In this document: piece after piece, positions 51,424-60,258 of the stretch
How positions within the stretch are numbered: the stretch's first letter is position 1
Layout of the letters: each line of letters starts with the position of its first letter
Source of the DNA: Cellulosimicrobium cellulans
GTDB taxonomy: Bacteria > Actinomycetota > Actinomycetes > Actinomycetales > Cellulomonadaceae
Direction of reading: 5' to 3'
Assembly (NCBI RefSeq): GCF_016921195.1
Contig: NZ_JAFGYF010000001.1
Span: 682,001 to 746,000, forward strand
DNA: 64,000 nucleotides
Notes under the pieces: model-generated
The model's input: only the letters and a program-made list of their open reading frames with translations
What the model was told of the DNA's origin: nothing
Database searches by the model: none
Made by a program: the position numbers and the translations under genes

Positions 51424-52719
51424 ATGACCGAGCACCCGTCCGAGCAGCCCACGCCCGCCCCCGACCCGCGGGGCGGCCTCACGGCGGGCAGCGCGCGCTG
51501 GCGTCGCGACCAGCTGGCCGACCTGCTGCGCTTCGGCGAGGCGTCGCTGCGCGCGGACGGGGCCGCGCAGTGGCTCGACGACGACGGGCGGCCCGACCTG
51601 GCCCGGCCGGTGCACACCTGGATCACGTCGCGCATGGCGCACGTGTACTCCTTCGCGTCGCTGCTCGGCGTGCCGGGGGCGGGGGAGCGGGCGGACGCCG
51701 CGCTGCACGGCCTGCGCGCGGTGCTCGTGGACGCCGAGAACGGCGGCTGGGTGTCCTCGCGGGGCCCGGCGCGGCGCCCGGGTGATCTCGAGGCGGGGGA
51801 GGGCGTCCCGGTCGACGGGACGAAGAGCGCGTACGCGCACGCCTTCGTGGTGCTCGCCGCGGCGTCGGGCACGATCGCGGGCCGCGAGGGCGCGCGCGAG
51901 CTGCTCGACGCGGCGCTCGCCGTCCTCGACGAGCGCTTCTGGGAGCCCGGCCCGCGCATGCACGCGGACGAGTGGTCGCGCGACTGGTCGGTCCTCGAGG
52001 AGTACCGGGGCGTCAACGCGAACATGCACGCGGTCGAGGCGCTGCTCGCCGCGCACGACGCGACCGGCGACGCCGAGTGGCTCGGCCGCGCCGCGTCGAT
52101 CGCGGATCGCGTGATCGGCTGGGCGAGCGAGAACGAGTGGCGCATCCCCGAGCACTTCGACGCGGACTGGAACCCGCTGCCCGACTACAACGCCGACCGT
52201 CCGCGCGACCCGTTCAAGCCGTACGGGTCGACCCCGGGCCACGGGCTGGAGTGGGCGCGCCTCCTGCTCCAGCTCGACGTCGCCGCGGGGACGCCGGGCG
52301 TGCGCACCGACGCCGCGGTGGCCCTGTTCGACCGCGCCGTCGCCGACGGCTGGGACGGCGCGCACGACGGTGGCTTCGTGTACACGGTCGACTGGTCCGG
52401 GACGCCGGTCGAGCCCCGCCGCTACCACTGGGTCGCGGCCGAGGCCGTCGCGGCCGCCGACGTGCTCGGCCGCGTCACGGGCGACCCGCGGTTCGCCGAG
52501 GCCGCCGCCGGCTGGTGGGCGTGGATCGACCGGTACCTCGTCGACCACGAGCGCGGGTCGTGGCACCACGAGCTCGACACCGCCAACCGGCCCGACGGCG
52601 TCACGTGGGTCGGCAAGCCCGACGTCTACCACGCCGCCCAGGCCGTGATCCTCCCGGACCTGCCCCTGACGGGCTCGCTCGCCGCATCGGCCAAGGCCGC
52701 GGGCAGCATCCTGGGCTGA
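51424..52719 (+). CDS. AGE family sugar isomerase, probable D-mannose isomerase
   Basis: A 431-residue cytosolic enzyme of the N-acylglucosamine 2-epimerase superfamily, with no signal peptide. RMAHVYSFASLLG, EYRGVNANMHAVEALL, TPGHGLEWARLLLQL (His273) and GKPDVYHAAQAVILP (His403) match the catalytic barrel; the two His residues correspond to the acid/base pair of mannose isomerases of the YihS/ManI type. Such enzymes convert mannose to fructose without prior phosphorylation. Position directly after GH92 supports mannose as the substrate; a cellobiose 2-epimerase is the main alternative. ATG 51424 follows GAGAAGGAC. No separate operator is seen, so expression probably depends on readthrough from GH92. 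Confidence 0.87.
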   Translation: MTEHPSEQPTPAPDPRGGLTAGSARWRRDQLADLLRFGEASLRADGAAQWLDDDGRPDLARPVHTWITSRMAHVYSFASLLGVPGAGERADAALHGLRAVLVDAENGGWVSSRGPARRPGDLEAGEGVPVDGTKSAYAHAFVVLAAASGTIAGREGARELLDAALAVLDERFWEPGPRMHADEWSRDWSVLEEYRGVNANMHAVEALLAAHDATGDAEWLGRAASIADRVIGWASENEWRIPEHFDADWNPLPDYNADRPRDPFKPYGSTPGHGLEWARLLLQLDVAAGTPGVRTDAAVALFDRAVADGWDGAHDGGFVYTVDWSGTPVEPRRYHWVAAEAVAAADVLGRVTGDPRFAEAAAGWWAWIDRYLVDHERGSWHHELDTANRPDGVTWVGKPDVYHAAQAVILPDLPLTGSLAASAKAAGSILG

Positions 52720-52733
52720 CGCCCACCCTGACC

Positions 52734-52793
52734 GCCGAGCCCGGGGTCGTTCCTCGCGTCACCGCCGCCGTGAGGAGCAACCCCGGGCTCGGC
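52734..52793 (+). terminator. Long hairpin with GCCGAGC foot after the AGE gene
   Basis: Left arm from 52734 (GCCGAGCCCGGGGT) pairs perfectly for 14 bp with the right arm ending at 52793, and imperfectly for several more pairs inward. It starts 15 bp after the stop and closes the mannose operon. Confidence 0.75.
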
Positions 52794-52850
52794 GCTGCTA
52801 CCCCCGAAAGGTTTACTATTCTCGATGAGGGTTCGATCTGAGGGGGTCTT

Positions 52851-54281
52851 GTGGCGGGATTCATCGGGCGCGCGACGGAGCTGCACGAGCTCGCGCAGCA
52901 GCTGGACGTCGTTCGCGCGGGCGGAAGGGCGGACGCCGGCGTCGCCGTGCTCCTACGAGGCCGCCGCCGCGTCGGCAAGTCGCGGTTGGTGACCGAGCTC
53001 ATCGCGCGAGAGGCGGTGCCGTCGGTCTACTTCCAGGCGGCGCGGCACGCTCCCGCGGGCGACGAGCTCGCCGCGTTCGCCGAGGCCGTGGCACGGTCCG
53101 ACCTGCCCGGTGCGGTGGTTGCCGAGGGGAACAGGCCCGCCTCCTTGACCGCCGCCCTCCGGCTGCTGGCCGCCGCGCTCCCCGCGGAGTCTCCGGCGAT
53201 CGTCGTCGTGGACGAGCTGCCCTGGCTGCTCGAGGGGATCCAGGGTGGCGCCGGGGAGCTGCAGCGCGTCTGGGACCGGGAGCTCTCGCGACGGCCCGTG
53301 CTGCTGCTCCTCCTCGGGAGCGACCTGGCGATGATGGAGGCGCTCGGGCGTCCGGACCAACCGTTCCACGGGCGCGCGACCGAGATGCTGCTGCGTGCTC
53401 TCTCTCCTCGGGACGTCGCCCGGATGACGGGACTGACGGGAGCCGACGCCTTCGACGCGTTCCTCGTCACGGGCGGGCAGCCGCTCGTCGCGCAGGAGTG
53501 GCAGCCGGAGGAGCCGCCCGCGGCGTTCGTGCGGCGCGCGTACGAGCGGCCGACGAGTGCGCTGGTCGTCTCCGGGACGAGGGTCCTCGACGGCGAGCTG
53601 CCCTCCACATCGCACGCCCGGTTGGTCCTGACGGCGATCGGCGGCAAGGGCGAACGGACCTACTCGCGGATCCTCCAGGCTCTCGACGGCTCGATCTCCC
53701 CGACGACGCTCGACCGGTCGCTCGGGCTCCTGGCCGAGAAACGCGTGATCGCCGCCGACGAGCCGCTCTCCACACGGGCCGCGACGAAGGATCGGCGCTG
53801 GCGGGTCTCCGACCCGGCGCTGCGGTTCTGGCTCGCGATGGTCGAGCCGGCGCTCCCGGACATCGACCGCGGTCGACCCGACCTGGCTGCCGCCCGGTTC
53901 GAGACGACGTTCTCGTCCTGGCGCGGTCGCGCGATCGAACCCGTGGTGCGGGAGGCTCTCGCGCGGCTGCTGCCTGACGAGGCCTGGCCCGGTGCCCGAG
54001 AGGTCGGAGGGTGGTGGCCGCGGAACAACACCCCCGAGATCGACCTCGTCGCTGCGGACGCGCGCCCCGCGCGCACCATCGCGTTCGTCGGGAGCATCAA
54101 GTGGCACGCCCGCACACCGTTCACGTCGCGGGACGTCGCCGCGCTCGCCGCCGACGCCGTCCACGTGCCGGGCGTCGGTGCCGCGACCCCGCTCGTCGCG
54201 GTCTGCCCGGCCGGTGCCGACGACGACCCGCGCCTGTCCCGGGTGTGGACGGCCGACGACCTGCTCGCCGCCTGGCCATGA
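52851..54281 (+). CDS. P-loop ATPase with DUF234/nuclease-like C terminus
   Basis: A 476-residue protein starting at GTG 52851 with AGGGGGT at 52841-52847 and a -10 element TACTAT at 52814-52819. Walker A is GRRRVGKSRL (about residues 40-50), Walker B AIVVVDELPWL. The middle third has winged-helix character (SPTTLDRSLGLLAEKRVI), and the C terminus (RGRAIEPVVREAL, then EIDLVAAD ... GSIKW) fits a PD-(D/E)xK-like fold of the DUF234 type. These archaeal-type ATPases occur sporadically in bacteria; their role is unsettled and defence-related activity has been suspected. The gene stands alone between two hairpins. Confidence 0.83.
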   Translation: MAGFIGRATELHELAQQLDVVRAGGRADAGVAVLLRGRRRVGKSRLVTELIAREAVPSVYFQAARHAPAGDELAAFAEAVARSDLPGAVVAEGNRPASLTAALRLLAAALPAESPAIVVVDELPWLLEGIQGGAGELQRVWDRELSRRPVLLLLLGSDLAMMEALGRPDQPFHGRATEMLLRALSPRDVARMTGLTGADAFDAFLVTGGQPLVAQEWQPEEPPAAFVRRAYERPTSALVVSGTRVLDGELPSTSHARLVLTAIGGKGERTYSRILQALDGSISPTTLDRSLGLLAEKRVIAADEPLSTRAATKDRRWRVSDPALRFWLAMVEPALPDIDRGRPDLAAARFETTFSSWRGRAIEPVVREALARLLPDEAWPGAREVGGWWPRNNTPEIDLVAADARPARTIAFVGSIKWHARTPFTSRDVAALAADAVHVPGVGAATPLVAVCPAGADDDPRLSRVWTADDLLAAWP

Positions 54282-54286
54282 CGACA

Positions 54287-54317
54287 AGAGCCCCGCACCG
54301 GACCGGTGCGGGGCTCT
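54287..54317. terminator. Bidirectional terminator
   Basis: Perfect 15-bp inverted repeat (54287-54301 with 54303-54317). It lies 6 bp past the ATPase stop (plus strand) and 10 bp past the tRNA-Gly 3' end (minus strand), serving both. Confidence 0.85.
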
Positions 54318-54326
54318 CGAACGCTG

Positions 54327-54397
54327 AGCGGGTGACGGGAATCGAACCCGCGCTGTCAGCTTGGGAAGCTGAAGTTCTACCATTGAACTACACCCGC
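54327..54397 (-). tRNA. tRNA-Gly (anticodon CCC)
   Basis: A 71-nt tRNA. On the minus strand the acceptor GCGGGTG (from 54397) pairs with CACCCGC, discriminator T. The anticodon loop TTCCCAA gives CCC, reading GGG codons. TTCGATT T-loop present; CCA not encoded. Confidence 0.96.
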
Positions 54398-54462
54398 GCG
54401 GCGCTGGTGGCGTCCGCCCCGGGCCCTCTGGGAGGATCCTCGGCGAACCAGCGCGCGCCCCG

Positions 54463-54491
54463 ATCATAGCGGACGTCGCCGGTGATGCCAG
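54463..54491 (-). promoter_or_regulatory. Promoter of tRNA-Gly
   Basis: Minus-strand CTGGCA (54491-54486), 17-bp spacer, TATGAT (54468-54463); about 65 nt before the mature tRNA. Confidence 0.55.
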
Positions 54492-54553
54492 AACCCGACC
54501 GCACGACGACCCTGACCCGCGCCGATGAACGGTGCGCCGCCCGAGGAGCCGCC

Positions 54554-55156
54554 TTGTCCGAGAACCCGTACCAGCAGCAGCCCGATCCCGCGCAGGGGAC
54601 CCCGGCCCCGGGCGACCCGGTCCACGGGGGCGGGGCGACGCCGTCGGGCACGACGCCGGGCCACGACCAGCAGCCCGTCTACGGCGACGCGTACGGCCAG
54701 CCGCAGCAGGGGTACGGGGACGCCTACGGCCAGCAGCCGTACGGGACGCCCGGCGCTCAGGCAGGGTACGGCCAGCCGCAGGGGCAGCCCTACGGCGCCG
54801 ACCCGCAGCAGGGCTACGCGCAGCAGGGCTACCCGCAGCAGGGCTACGGCCAGCAGCCGGGATACGCCCAGCCCGGCGCGTACGGCCAGCCCGGCTTCGA
54901 CCCCGCGTACGACCCCCAGGCCAAGTCCCGGCTCGCGGCGGGCCTGCTCGGCATCCTCGTCGGGAGCCTCGGCATCCACCGGTTCTACCTGGGCTACACG
55001 GGCATCGGCCTGACGATGCTGCTCGTGTCGGTCCTGTCGTTCGGCTTCGCCGCGCCGGTCATCGCCATCTGGGGCCTGGTCGAGGGCATCCTCTACCTGA
55101 CGTCGAAGACGGGCTACTACTCGGTCGACTCGACGGGCCGCCCGCTGCGCGCCTGA
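54554..55156 (+). CDS. TM2 domain protein with Gln/Gly/Tyr-rich N terminus
   Basis: A 200-residue membrane protein. Residues 1-125 are a low-complexity Gln/Gly/Tyr/Pro stretch with repeated GYGQQP and [15 protein letters not shown] motifs. Residues about 130-185 hold a TM2 domain: two hydrophobic segments around [16 protein letters not shown]. The TTG at 54554 is chosen because GAGGAG lies 5 nt upstream; in-frame ATGs at 54482/54485 are alternatives. TM2 proteins are widespread and mostly uncharacterised; similar prion-like N termini are common in actinobacteria. Confidence 0.82.
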   Translation: MSENPYQQQPDPAQGTPAPGDPVHGGGATPSGTTPGHDQQPVYGDAYGQPQQGYGDAYGQQPYGTPGAQAGYGQPQGQPYGADPQQGYAQQGYPQQGYGQQPGYAQPGAYGQPGFDPAYDPQAKSRLAAGLLGILVGSLGIHRFYLGYTGIGLTMLLVSVLSFGFAAPVIAIWGLVEGILYLTSKTGYYSVDSTGRPLRA

Positions 55157-55161
55157 GACCC

Positions 55162-55222
55162 GCCGAACCCGGGGATACGGGTGGGGTCGCCCGGCGAACC
55201 CACCCGTATCCCCGGGTTCGGC
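55162..55222 (+). terminator. 24-bp perfect hairpin with GCCGAAC foot
   Basis: GCCGAACCCGGGGATACGGG and four more bases (55162-55185) pair perfectly with 55199-55222 around a 13-nt loop, 5 bp after the TM2 gene stop. It is the most regular member of the conserved-foot hairpin family in this window. Confidence 0.88.
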
Positions 55223-55283
55223 AGCGTCGGGCAACCACGGATCCAGGGTTCGGCACCCGGTCCGGGCAGGCGCCGTCGTCGGC

Positions 55284-55289
55284 TAGCGT
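55284..55289 (+). promoter_or_regulatory. -10 element of a leaderless promoter (dcd)
   Basis: TAGCGT, then GGGCCC, then the GTG at 55296; 6-nt spacing, no ribosome binding site. Confidence 0.5.
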
Positions 55290-55295
55290 GGGCCC

Positions 55296-55871
55296 GTGCT
55301 GCTCTCCGACCGCGACATCCGGGCCGAGCTCGACGCCGGGCGCGTCCAGCTCGAGCCGTACGACCCGGCGATGCTCCAGCCGTCGAGCATCGACGTGCGC
55401 CTCGACCGGTTCTTCCGGCTGTTCGACAACCACAAGTACCCCTTCATCGACCCGTCGCAGGACCAGCCGGACCTCACGCGCCTGGTCGAGGTCGACCCCG
55501 CGGAGCCGTTCGTGCTGCACCCGGGGGAGTTCGTGCTCGGGTCGACCTACGAGACGGTGACGCTGCCCGACGACGTCGCCGCGCGCCTCGAGGGCAAGTC
55601 GAGCCTCGGCCGGCTGGGCCTCCTCACGCACTCCACGGCCGGGTTCATCGACCCGGGCTTCTCCGGGCACGTGACGCTCGAGCTGAGCAACGTCGCGACG
55701 CTGCCGATCACGCTGTGGCCGGGCATGAAGATCGGGCAGCTCTGCTTCTTCCGCCTGTCGTCGCCGGCCGAGAACCCGTACGGCTCGAGCGTCTACGGCT
55801 CTCGCTACCAGGGCCAGCGCGGCCCGACGGCCTCCCGCTCGTGGCAGAGCTTCCACCGCACCGACGTCTGA
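55296..55871 (+). CDS. dcd: dCTP deaminase
   Basis: A 191-residue enzyme of pyrimidine nucleotide metabolism. [37 protein letters not shown] is the standard N terminus, [23 protein letters not shown] the nucleotide-binding region, and HVTLELSN carries the catalytic Glu. Length and sequence resemble the actinobacterial form, which in Mycobacterium tuberculosis is bifunctional and converts dCTP directly to dUMP; whether this one is mono- or bifunctional is not decided by what I can see. It is leaderless by its promoter layout and is followed 65 bp later by an unknown gene. Confidence 0.96.
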   Translation: MLLSDRDIRAELDAGRVQLEPYDPAMLQPSSIDVRLDRFFRLFDNHKYPFIDPSQDQPDLTRLVEVDPAEPFVLHPGEFVLGSTYETVTLPDDVAARLEGKSSLGRLGLLTHSTAGFIDPGFSGHVTLELSNVATLPITLWPGMKIGQLCFFRLSSPAENPYGSSVYGSRYQGQRGPTASRSWQSFHRTDV

Positions 55872-55936
55872 GCGCGGCACGCCGCGTCGGACGTCGTTCG
55901 ACCCCGCAGGACCCGAGGATCGGAGGACCGCACCGC

Positions 55937-57010
55937 ATGAACCCGCTCCCGCCGCTGCCGCAGCCCGACGGGCTCGGCGCCGCGCAGTCGTACCAGGCGC
56001 GGCACCTGCTCGGGCTGCCGGCCGACGTCGTCGTCGACGAGGTCGAGACGCTCGCGCTCTCGCGGTTCGCCGGCGCGCGCTGGGACGTCGCGCCGGAGGG
56101 GACCGAGCCGCTCGTGCCGCCGGCCCGCACCGCGCCCCCGGGGGCGCCCGGCGTGCTGCGCACGTCGCGCCACACGACGATCACGGGTCCGTACGCCGGC
56201 CCCGGGACCGGCCTGCCGCCGGGCACGACGCTCGTGTTCGACGTCGTGTGCCCGCGCGAGCGCGGCGACGTCCCGTACCCGGGCGGCGGGGACCGCGACG
56301 GGATCGGCCGCGCGTTCCCGGGCGGGCTGCCCGTGCGCGAGGAGGAGCGGGTCGTGGCGTTCCTCGTCGCGGCGGCGCGCCGGCTCGGCGGCTCGGTGCG
56401 GACGGACGTCGGGAACCCGGCCGGCCCGGGCGTCGTCCTCACGCCCGACCCGGGCGTCGCGATCGACATGACGCTGTACTCGGACGTCTGGCTGGACCCC
56501 AACGCCGCGCTCGCGCTCGTCGCGCGGCTGCACCCCCGCACGCGGCTCGCGACCGAGGGGAAGCCGTACGAGGGTCCCCCGAAGGGCATCGCCGACCTGC
56601 CGCTGTACCCGGGCGAGAAGATGGACCCCGAGCTGCGGCGCGCGATCCACGCGGCCGCCGACGACGTCGACATCAAGGCGCTGACGACGGGCGCGGTGCT
56701 CGACGGGTACGGCCTGATCGTCGACCTCGGCATGGACGGGCTCGTCGCCGTCGAGGTGGGCGGCGAGGAGGCCCTGCCGCTCCTGCTCCGCGGCCTCCCG
56801 TGGACCGTGGACGGCGCCGTGAGCTACCGCGTGCGCTGGGAGCCGCGCGACCTCGTCGAGTCGCAGCAGGAGCAGCCGTCGCTCGACCACCAGGTCGCGC
56901 GCAAGCGTGCGGCGCAGGTCGTCACGCAGGTGGTCCGGACGCTGCACGACGCCGTCGGGGGCGAGATCGCGGACGAGGCGGAGTTCCTCGTGGACCCCGA
57001 GGATCTCTGA
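55937..57010 (+). CDS. Conserved hypothetical protein
   Basis: A 357-residue soluble protein I do not recognise. There is no signal peptide or membrane segment. An N-terminal part (YQARHLLGLPADVVVDEVETLALSRFAGARWD) is followed by a Pro/Gly-rich central region and a C-terminal part with [43 protein letters not shown] and a helical end (DHQVARKRAAQVVTQVV). ATG 55937 has CGGAGGA at 55921-55927. It lies 65 bp behind dcd on the same strand and may share its transcript. Codon use matches the neighbours, so recent transfer is unlikely. Confidence 0.7.
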   Translation: MNPLPPLPQPDGLGAAQSYQARHLLGLPADVVVDEVETLALSRFAGARWDVAPEGTEPLVPPARTAPPGAPGVLRTSRHTTITGPYAGPGTGLPPGTTLVFDVVCPRERGDVPYPGGGDRDGIGRAFPGGLPVREEERVVAFLVAAARRLGGSVRTDVGNPAGPGVVLTPDPGVAIDMTLYSDVWLDPNAALALVARLHPRTRLATEGKPYEGPPKGIADLPLYPGEKMDPELRRAIHAAADDVDIKALTTGAVLDGYGLIVDLGMDGLVAVEVGGEEALPLLLRGLPWTVDGAVSYRVRWEPRDLVESQQEQPSLDHQVARKRAAQVVTQVVRTLHDAVGGEIADEAEFLVDPEDL

Positions 57011-57072
57011 CGGGAGACTGAGGAATCGGTCACGGTCCGGGCTGCGGGGCAGGTGCAGGGCTGAGGAGTCGG

Positions 57073-57078
57073 TAAAAT
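57073..57078 (+). promoter_or_regulatory. Likely -10 element of the Mrp operon
   Basis: TAAAAT is the best -10 match in the 190 bp before mrpA; no clear -35 is present 16-18 bp upstream. CTGAGGA(A/G)TCGGT occurs twice nearby (57018 and 57061), a possible regulator site. The leader would be about 115 nt to GTG 57202. Confidence 0.45.
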
Positions 57079-57201
57079 GGCTCTCGGCACGGCATCGCCG
57101 TCGCCGTGAACTGTCGTGCCCTGCGGCTCCCTCCCGCGGGTGCGACGATGACAAGTCCAGCAAGACCCGCCCACCCGCCCCCGACCCGGACGGAGCGGCC
57201 C

Positions 57202-60200
57202 GTGCTCTACGTGCTCGTTGCCCATCTCGTGATGGCACTGGGCGCGCCCGCACTCGTCTCGTTCCTCGGCCGCCGGGCGTTCCTCGTCATGGCGCTCGCA
57301 CCGGCGTCGGCCGCGGTCTACGCGCTCGCCTGGACCGACCGCGTGATGGCGGGGCAGCACCCGACGCAGGTCGTCGAGTGGGTCCCCGGCCTGGGGCTCG
57401 AGCTGGCGTTCCGCATGGACACGCTGTCGTGGCTCATGCTGCTGCTCGTCGGCGGCGTCGGCGCGCTCGTCCTCGTCTACTGCTCGGCCTACTTCTCGCC
57501 CACCGCGCAGGGCCTGCGCCGGTTCGGCGGCGTGCTCACGGCGTTCGCCGGGGCCATGGTCGGGCTCGTCACCGCGGACGACATGCTGCTCCTGTTCGTC
57601 TTCTGGGAGCTCACGACCGTCTTCTCCTACCTGCTCATCGGCCACTACGCCGACCGCAAGGCGAGCCGTCGTGCCGCGATGCAGGCGATCGTCGTGACGA
57701 CGGCGGGCGGCCTGGCGATGCTGGTGGGCGTCGTGATCCTCGGCGTGCAGGGCGGGACCTTCCGGATGTCGGAGATCATCGCCGACCCGCCGACGGGCGG
57801 CGCGGTGACGGCCGCGATCGTGTGCCTCCTGGTGGGCGCGGCGAGCAAGTCCGCGCTCATCCCGCTGCACTTCTGGCTGCCCGCGGCGATGGCCGCGCCG
57901 ACCCCGGTCAGCGCCTACCTGCACGCCGCGGCGATGGTCAAGGCCGGCGTCTACCTCGTCGCGCGGTTCGCGCCCGCCTACTCCGACACGACGGTGTGGC
58001 GGTCGATGGTCATCGCGCTCGGCGCGGGCACGCTGCTCGTCGGCGGCTACCGCGCGCTGCGCCAGTACGACCTCAAGCTCGTGCTCGCGTTCGGCACGGT
58101 GAGCCAGCTCGGCCTCATCATCCTGCTCGTCGGCCTCGGCACGCGCGGCGCCGCGCTCGCCGGGCTCGCGATGATCGGCGCGCACGCGATGTTCAAGGCG
58201 TCGCTGTTCCTCGTCGTCGGCGTGGTCGACGCCGCGACCGGCACGCGCGACCTGCGTCGCCTCACGGGCGTGGGCAAGGCCCTGCCGTGGACGGCGGTCG
58301 CGGGTGGGCTCGCGACCGCGTCGATGATCGGCCTGCCGCCGTTCGCGGGCTACGTCGCGAAGGAGGCGGCGCTCGAGTCGCTGCTGCACGGCGAGGGGCC
58401 CGTCTGGGTCGACACGGTGGTGCTCTGGGCGGTCGTCGTGGGCTCGATGTTCACCGTCGCCTACGGCCTGCGCTTCTGGTGGGGCGCGTTCGCCTCCAAG
58501 CCGCACCTCGGCACGCCCCCGGCGCGCGCCAACGAGCACGTGAACCTGCGCGCCCTCGCCGCGCGCGGCCCCGCGGTCGCGGCGGAGGAGCCGCCGATCG
58601 ACCCGGCGCGCATCCACCGCCAGCCGTTCCTGCTCGTGAGCCCGGCCGTCGTGCTCGCCGTCCTGGGCCTCGCGACGGCGCTCGTTCCCCACTTCGGTGA
58701 GGACCTCCTCGCGCCCTACGCGGACACGTACCCCGTCGGCGAGCCCGGGCACCTCGTCCTGTGGGCGGGCTTCACGCCCGCGCTCGCGCTCACCGTCCTG
58801 GTCCTCGTGGTCGGCGTCGTGCTGTTCTGGCAGCGGGCCCGCGTCGAGCGGTTCCAGGCGTCCCTGTGGACGGGGCCCGAGGCCGACGTCACGTACCGCA
58901 AGGTCATGCGCAAGCTCGACGACCTCGCGGCGGACGTCACCGCAGTCACCCAACGTGGTTCGCTGCCGTTCTACCTGGGCGCGATCCTCGTGGTCCTCGT
59001 GCTGGGGCCGGGGATCGTCATGGTCGCGCAGACGGCGTGGCCGGAGCAGCTCAAGGCCTGGGACCGTCCCGCACAGCTCGTCGCGGTCGCCGCGATCTGC
59101 ATCGCCTCGGTCCTCGCCGCGCGCTCGCGCCGTCGGCTCAAGGCCGTGATCCTCGTCGGCATCGCGGGGTACGGCAACGCGGTCCTCTTCCTCCTGCAGG
59201 GCGCGCCCGACCTCGCGCTCACGCAGGTGCTCGTCGAGACGATCACGCTCGTCGTCATGGTGCTCGTGCTGCGCCGCCTGCCCGCCTACTTCTCCAACCG
59301 GCCGCTCGCGGCGAGCCGGTGGGTGCGCCTGGGCATCGGCCTGGCGGTGGGCGTCGTCATGATGGGCTTCGCGGTGGTCGCGCCGCTCGCGCGGGTCGCG
59401 ACGCCGATCTCCGTCGACTTCCCGGCCGAGGCGTACGAGTTCGGGCACGGCAAGAACATCGTCAACGTGACGCTCGTCGACATCCGTGCGTGGGACACGA
59501 TGGGCGAGATCTCGGTCCTCCTGGCCGCGGCCACCGGCGTCGCGTCGCTCGTGTTCCTGCGCACCCGCAGCGGGGAGATCCTGCGGGCGTCGGGGGCCAA
59601 GCCCGTGACGACGGCGTCCGGCTCGGGCGTGTGGAGCGACACCGAGGACCCGGGCGCCGCGCTGCGCCGTCGTGGCGTCACGGAGAAGGACCAGCCGCGC
59701 ATGCTCGTGTGGCTCAGCGCGGGCCGCACGCTCGCGCCCCAGAGACGCTCGGTGATCTTCGAGGTCGTCACGCGCGTGCTGTTCCACGCGATGATCGTCT
59801 TCGCGCTCTTCCTGCTGTTCTCCGGCCACAACGCGCCGGGCGGCGGGTTCGCGGCCGGGCTCGTGGTGGGGATCGCGCTCATCGTGCGCTACCTCGCGGG
59901 CGGCCGGTACGAGCTCGGCGAGGCAGCGCCGGTGCACCCGGGTCTGCTGCTCGGCACGGGACTCTTCCTGTCCGCGGGCGTGGGCCTCGTCGCGTTCCTG
60001 CTCACCGGCAACGTGCTCGGCAGCGACGCGTACGACATCGCCCTGCCGCTCGTCGGCGAGATCCACCTCGTCACGTCGCTGTTCTTCGACGTCGGGGTGT
60101 TCCTCGTCGTCGTGGGCCTCGTCCTCGACATCCTGCGCACGCTGGGCGCGGAGATCGACCGCCACGCCGAGCGCGCCGCGGCCGGACGCGAGCCGGGTGA

Positions 60201-60258
60201 GGACACCGGGCCGTTCGAGGCCATGGAGCCCGACGCGATCGGGGGTGGCCGCCGGTGA
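57202..60258 (+). CDS. mrpA: Mrp-type Na+/H+ antiporter subunit A, with fused MnhB-like domain
   Basis: A 1018-residue membrane protein with about twenty hydrophobic segments. The N-terminal half is the NuoL-like antiporter module (KSALIPLHFWLPAAMAAPTPVSAYLHAAAMVKAG, about residues 210-245). The C-terminal half holds the MrpA extension and a fused MnhB domain (RSVIFEVVTRVLFHAMIVFALFLLFSGHNAPGGGFAAG, about 850-890), which explains why no separate mrpB follows. GTG 57202 gives the family N terminus (MLYVLVAHLVMALGAP) with GGAG 6 nt upstream; ATG 57148 is the alternative. The complex exchanges Na+ for protons and supports pH and salt homeostasis. Confidence 0.94.
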   Translation: MLYVLVAHLVMALGAPALVSFLGRRAFLVMALAPASAAVYALAWTDRVMAGQHPTQVVEWVPGLGLELAFRMDTLSWLMLLLVGGVGALVLVYCSAYFSPTAQGLRRFGGVLTAFAGAMVGLVTADDMLLLFVFWELTTVFSYLLIGHYADRKASRRAAMQAIVVTTAGGLAMLVGVVILGVQGGTFRMSEIIADPPTGGAVTAAIVCLLVGAASKSALIPLHFWLPAAMAAPTPVSAYLHAAAMVKAGVYLVARFAPAYSDTTVWRSMVIALGAGTLLVGGYRALRQYDLKLVLAFGTVSQLGLIILLVGLGTRGAALAGLAMIGAHAMFKASLFLVVGVVDAATGTRDLRRLTGVGKALPWTAVAGGLATASMIGLPPFAGYVAKEAALESLLHGEGPVWVDTVVLWAVVVGSMFTVAYGLRFWWGAFASKPHLGTPPARANEHVNLRALAARGPAVAAEEPPIDPARIHRQPFLLVSPAVVLAVLGLATALVPHFGEDLLAPYADTYPVGEPGHLVLWAGFTPALALTVLVLVVGVVLFWQRARVERFQASLWTGPEADVTYRKVMRKLDDLAADVTAVTQRGSLPFYLGAILVVLVLGPGIVMVAQTAWPEQLKAWDRPAQLVAVAAICIASVLAARSRRRLKAVILVGIAGYGNAVLFLLQGAPDLALTQVLVETITLVVMVLVLRRLPAYFSNRPLAASRWVRLGIGLAVGVVMMGFAVVAPLARVATPISVDFPAEAYEFGHGKNIVNVTLVDIRAWDTMGEISVLLAAATGVASLVFLRTRSGEILRASGAKPVTTASGSGVWSDTEDPGAALRRRGVTEKDQPRMLVWLSAGRTLAPQRRSVIFEVVTRVLFHAMIVFALFLLFSGHNAPGGGFAAGLVVGIALIVRYLAGGRYELGEAAPVHPGLLLGTGLFLSAGVGLVAFLLTGNVLGSDAYDIALPLVGEIHLVTSLFFDVGVFLVVVGLVLDILRTLGAEIDRHAERAAAGREPGEDTGPFEAMEPDAIGGGRR

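Noticed and set aside
45772-52632. A 2286-residue open frame antisense to the GH92 and AGE genes
   Set aside because: It is Arg/Asp/Gly/Val-rich with no domain, a product of very high GC content and third-position bias on the true coding strand. Similar antisense frames elsewhere (for example 32620-36567 and 56824-60165) were dropped for the same reason.
52851-54281. Complete defence island around the DUF234-type ATPase
   Set aside because: Neighbours are a sugar isomerase, a tRNA, a TM2 protein and dcd; no second defence gene supports an island.
54349-54359. GCGCTGTCAGC near the operator consensus
   Set aside because: It is part of the anticodon arm of tRNA-Gly and is explained by tRNA structure.
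55223-55270. Second copy of the GGGTTCGGC motif after the 55162 hairpin
   Set aside because: It has no matching upstream arm within pairing distance beyond those already used, so it was not called as a separate hairpin.
57085-57201. Riboswitch in the mrpA leader
   Set aside because: The leader is GC-rich and can fold in many ways, but no known riboswitch core sequence is recognisable.
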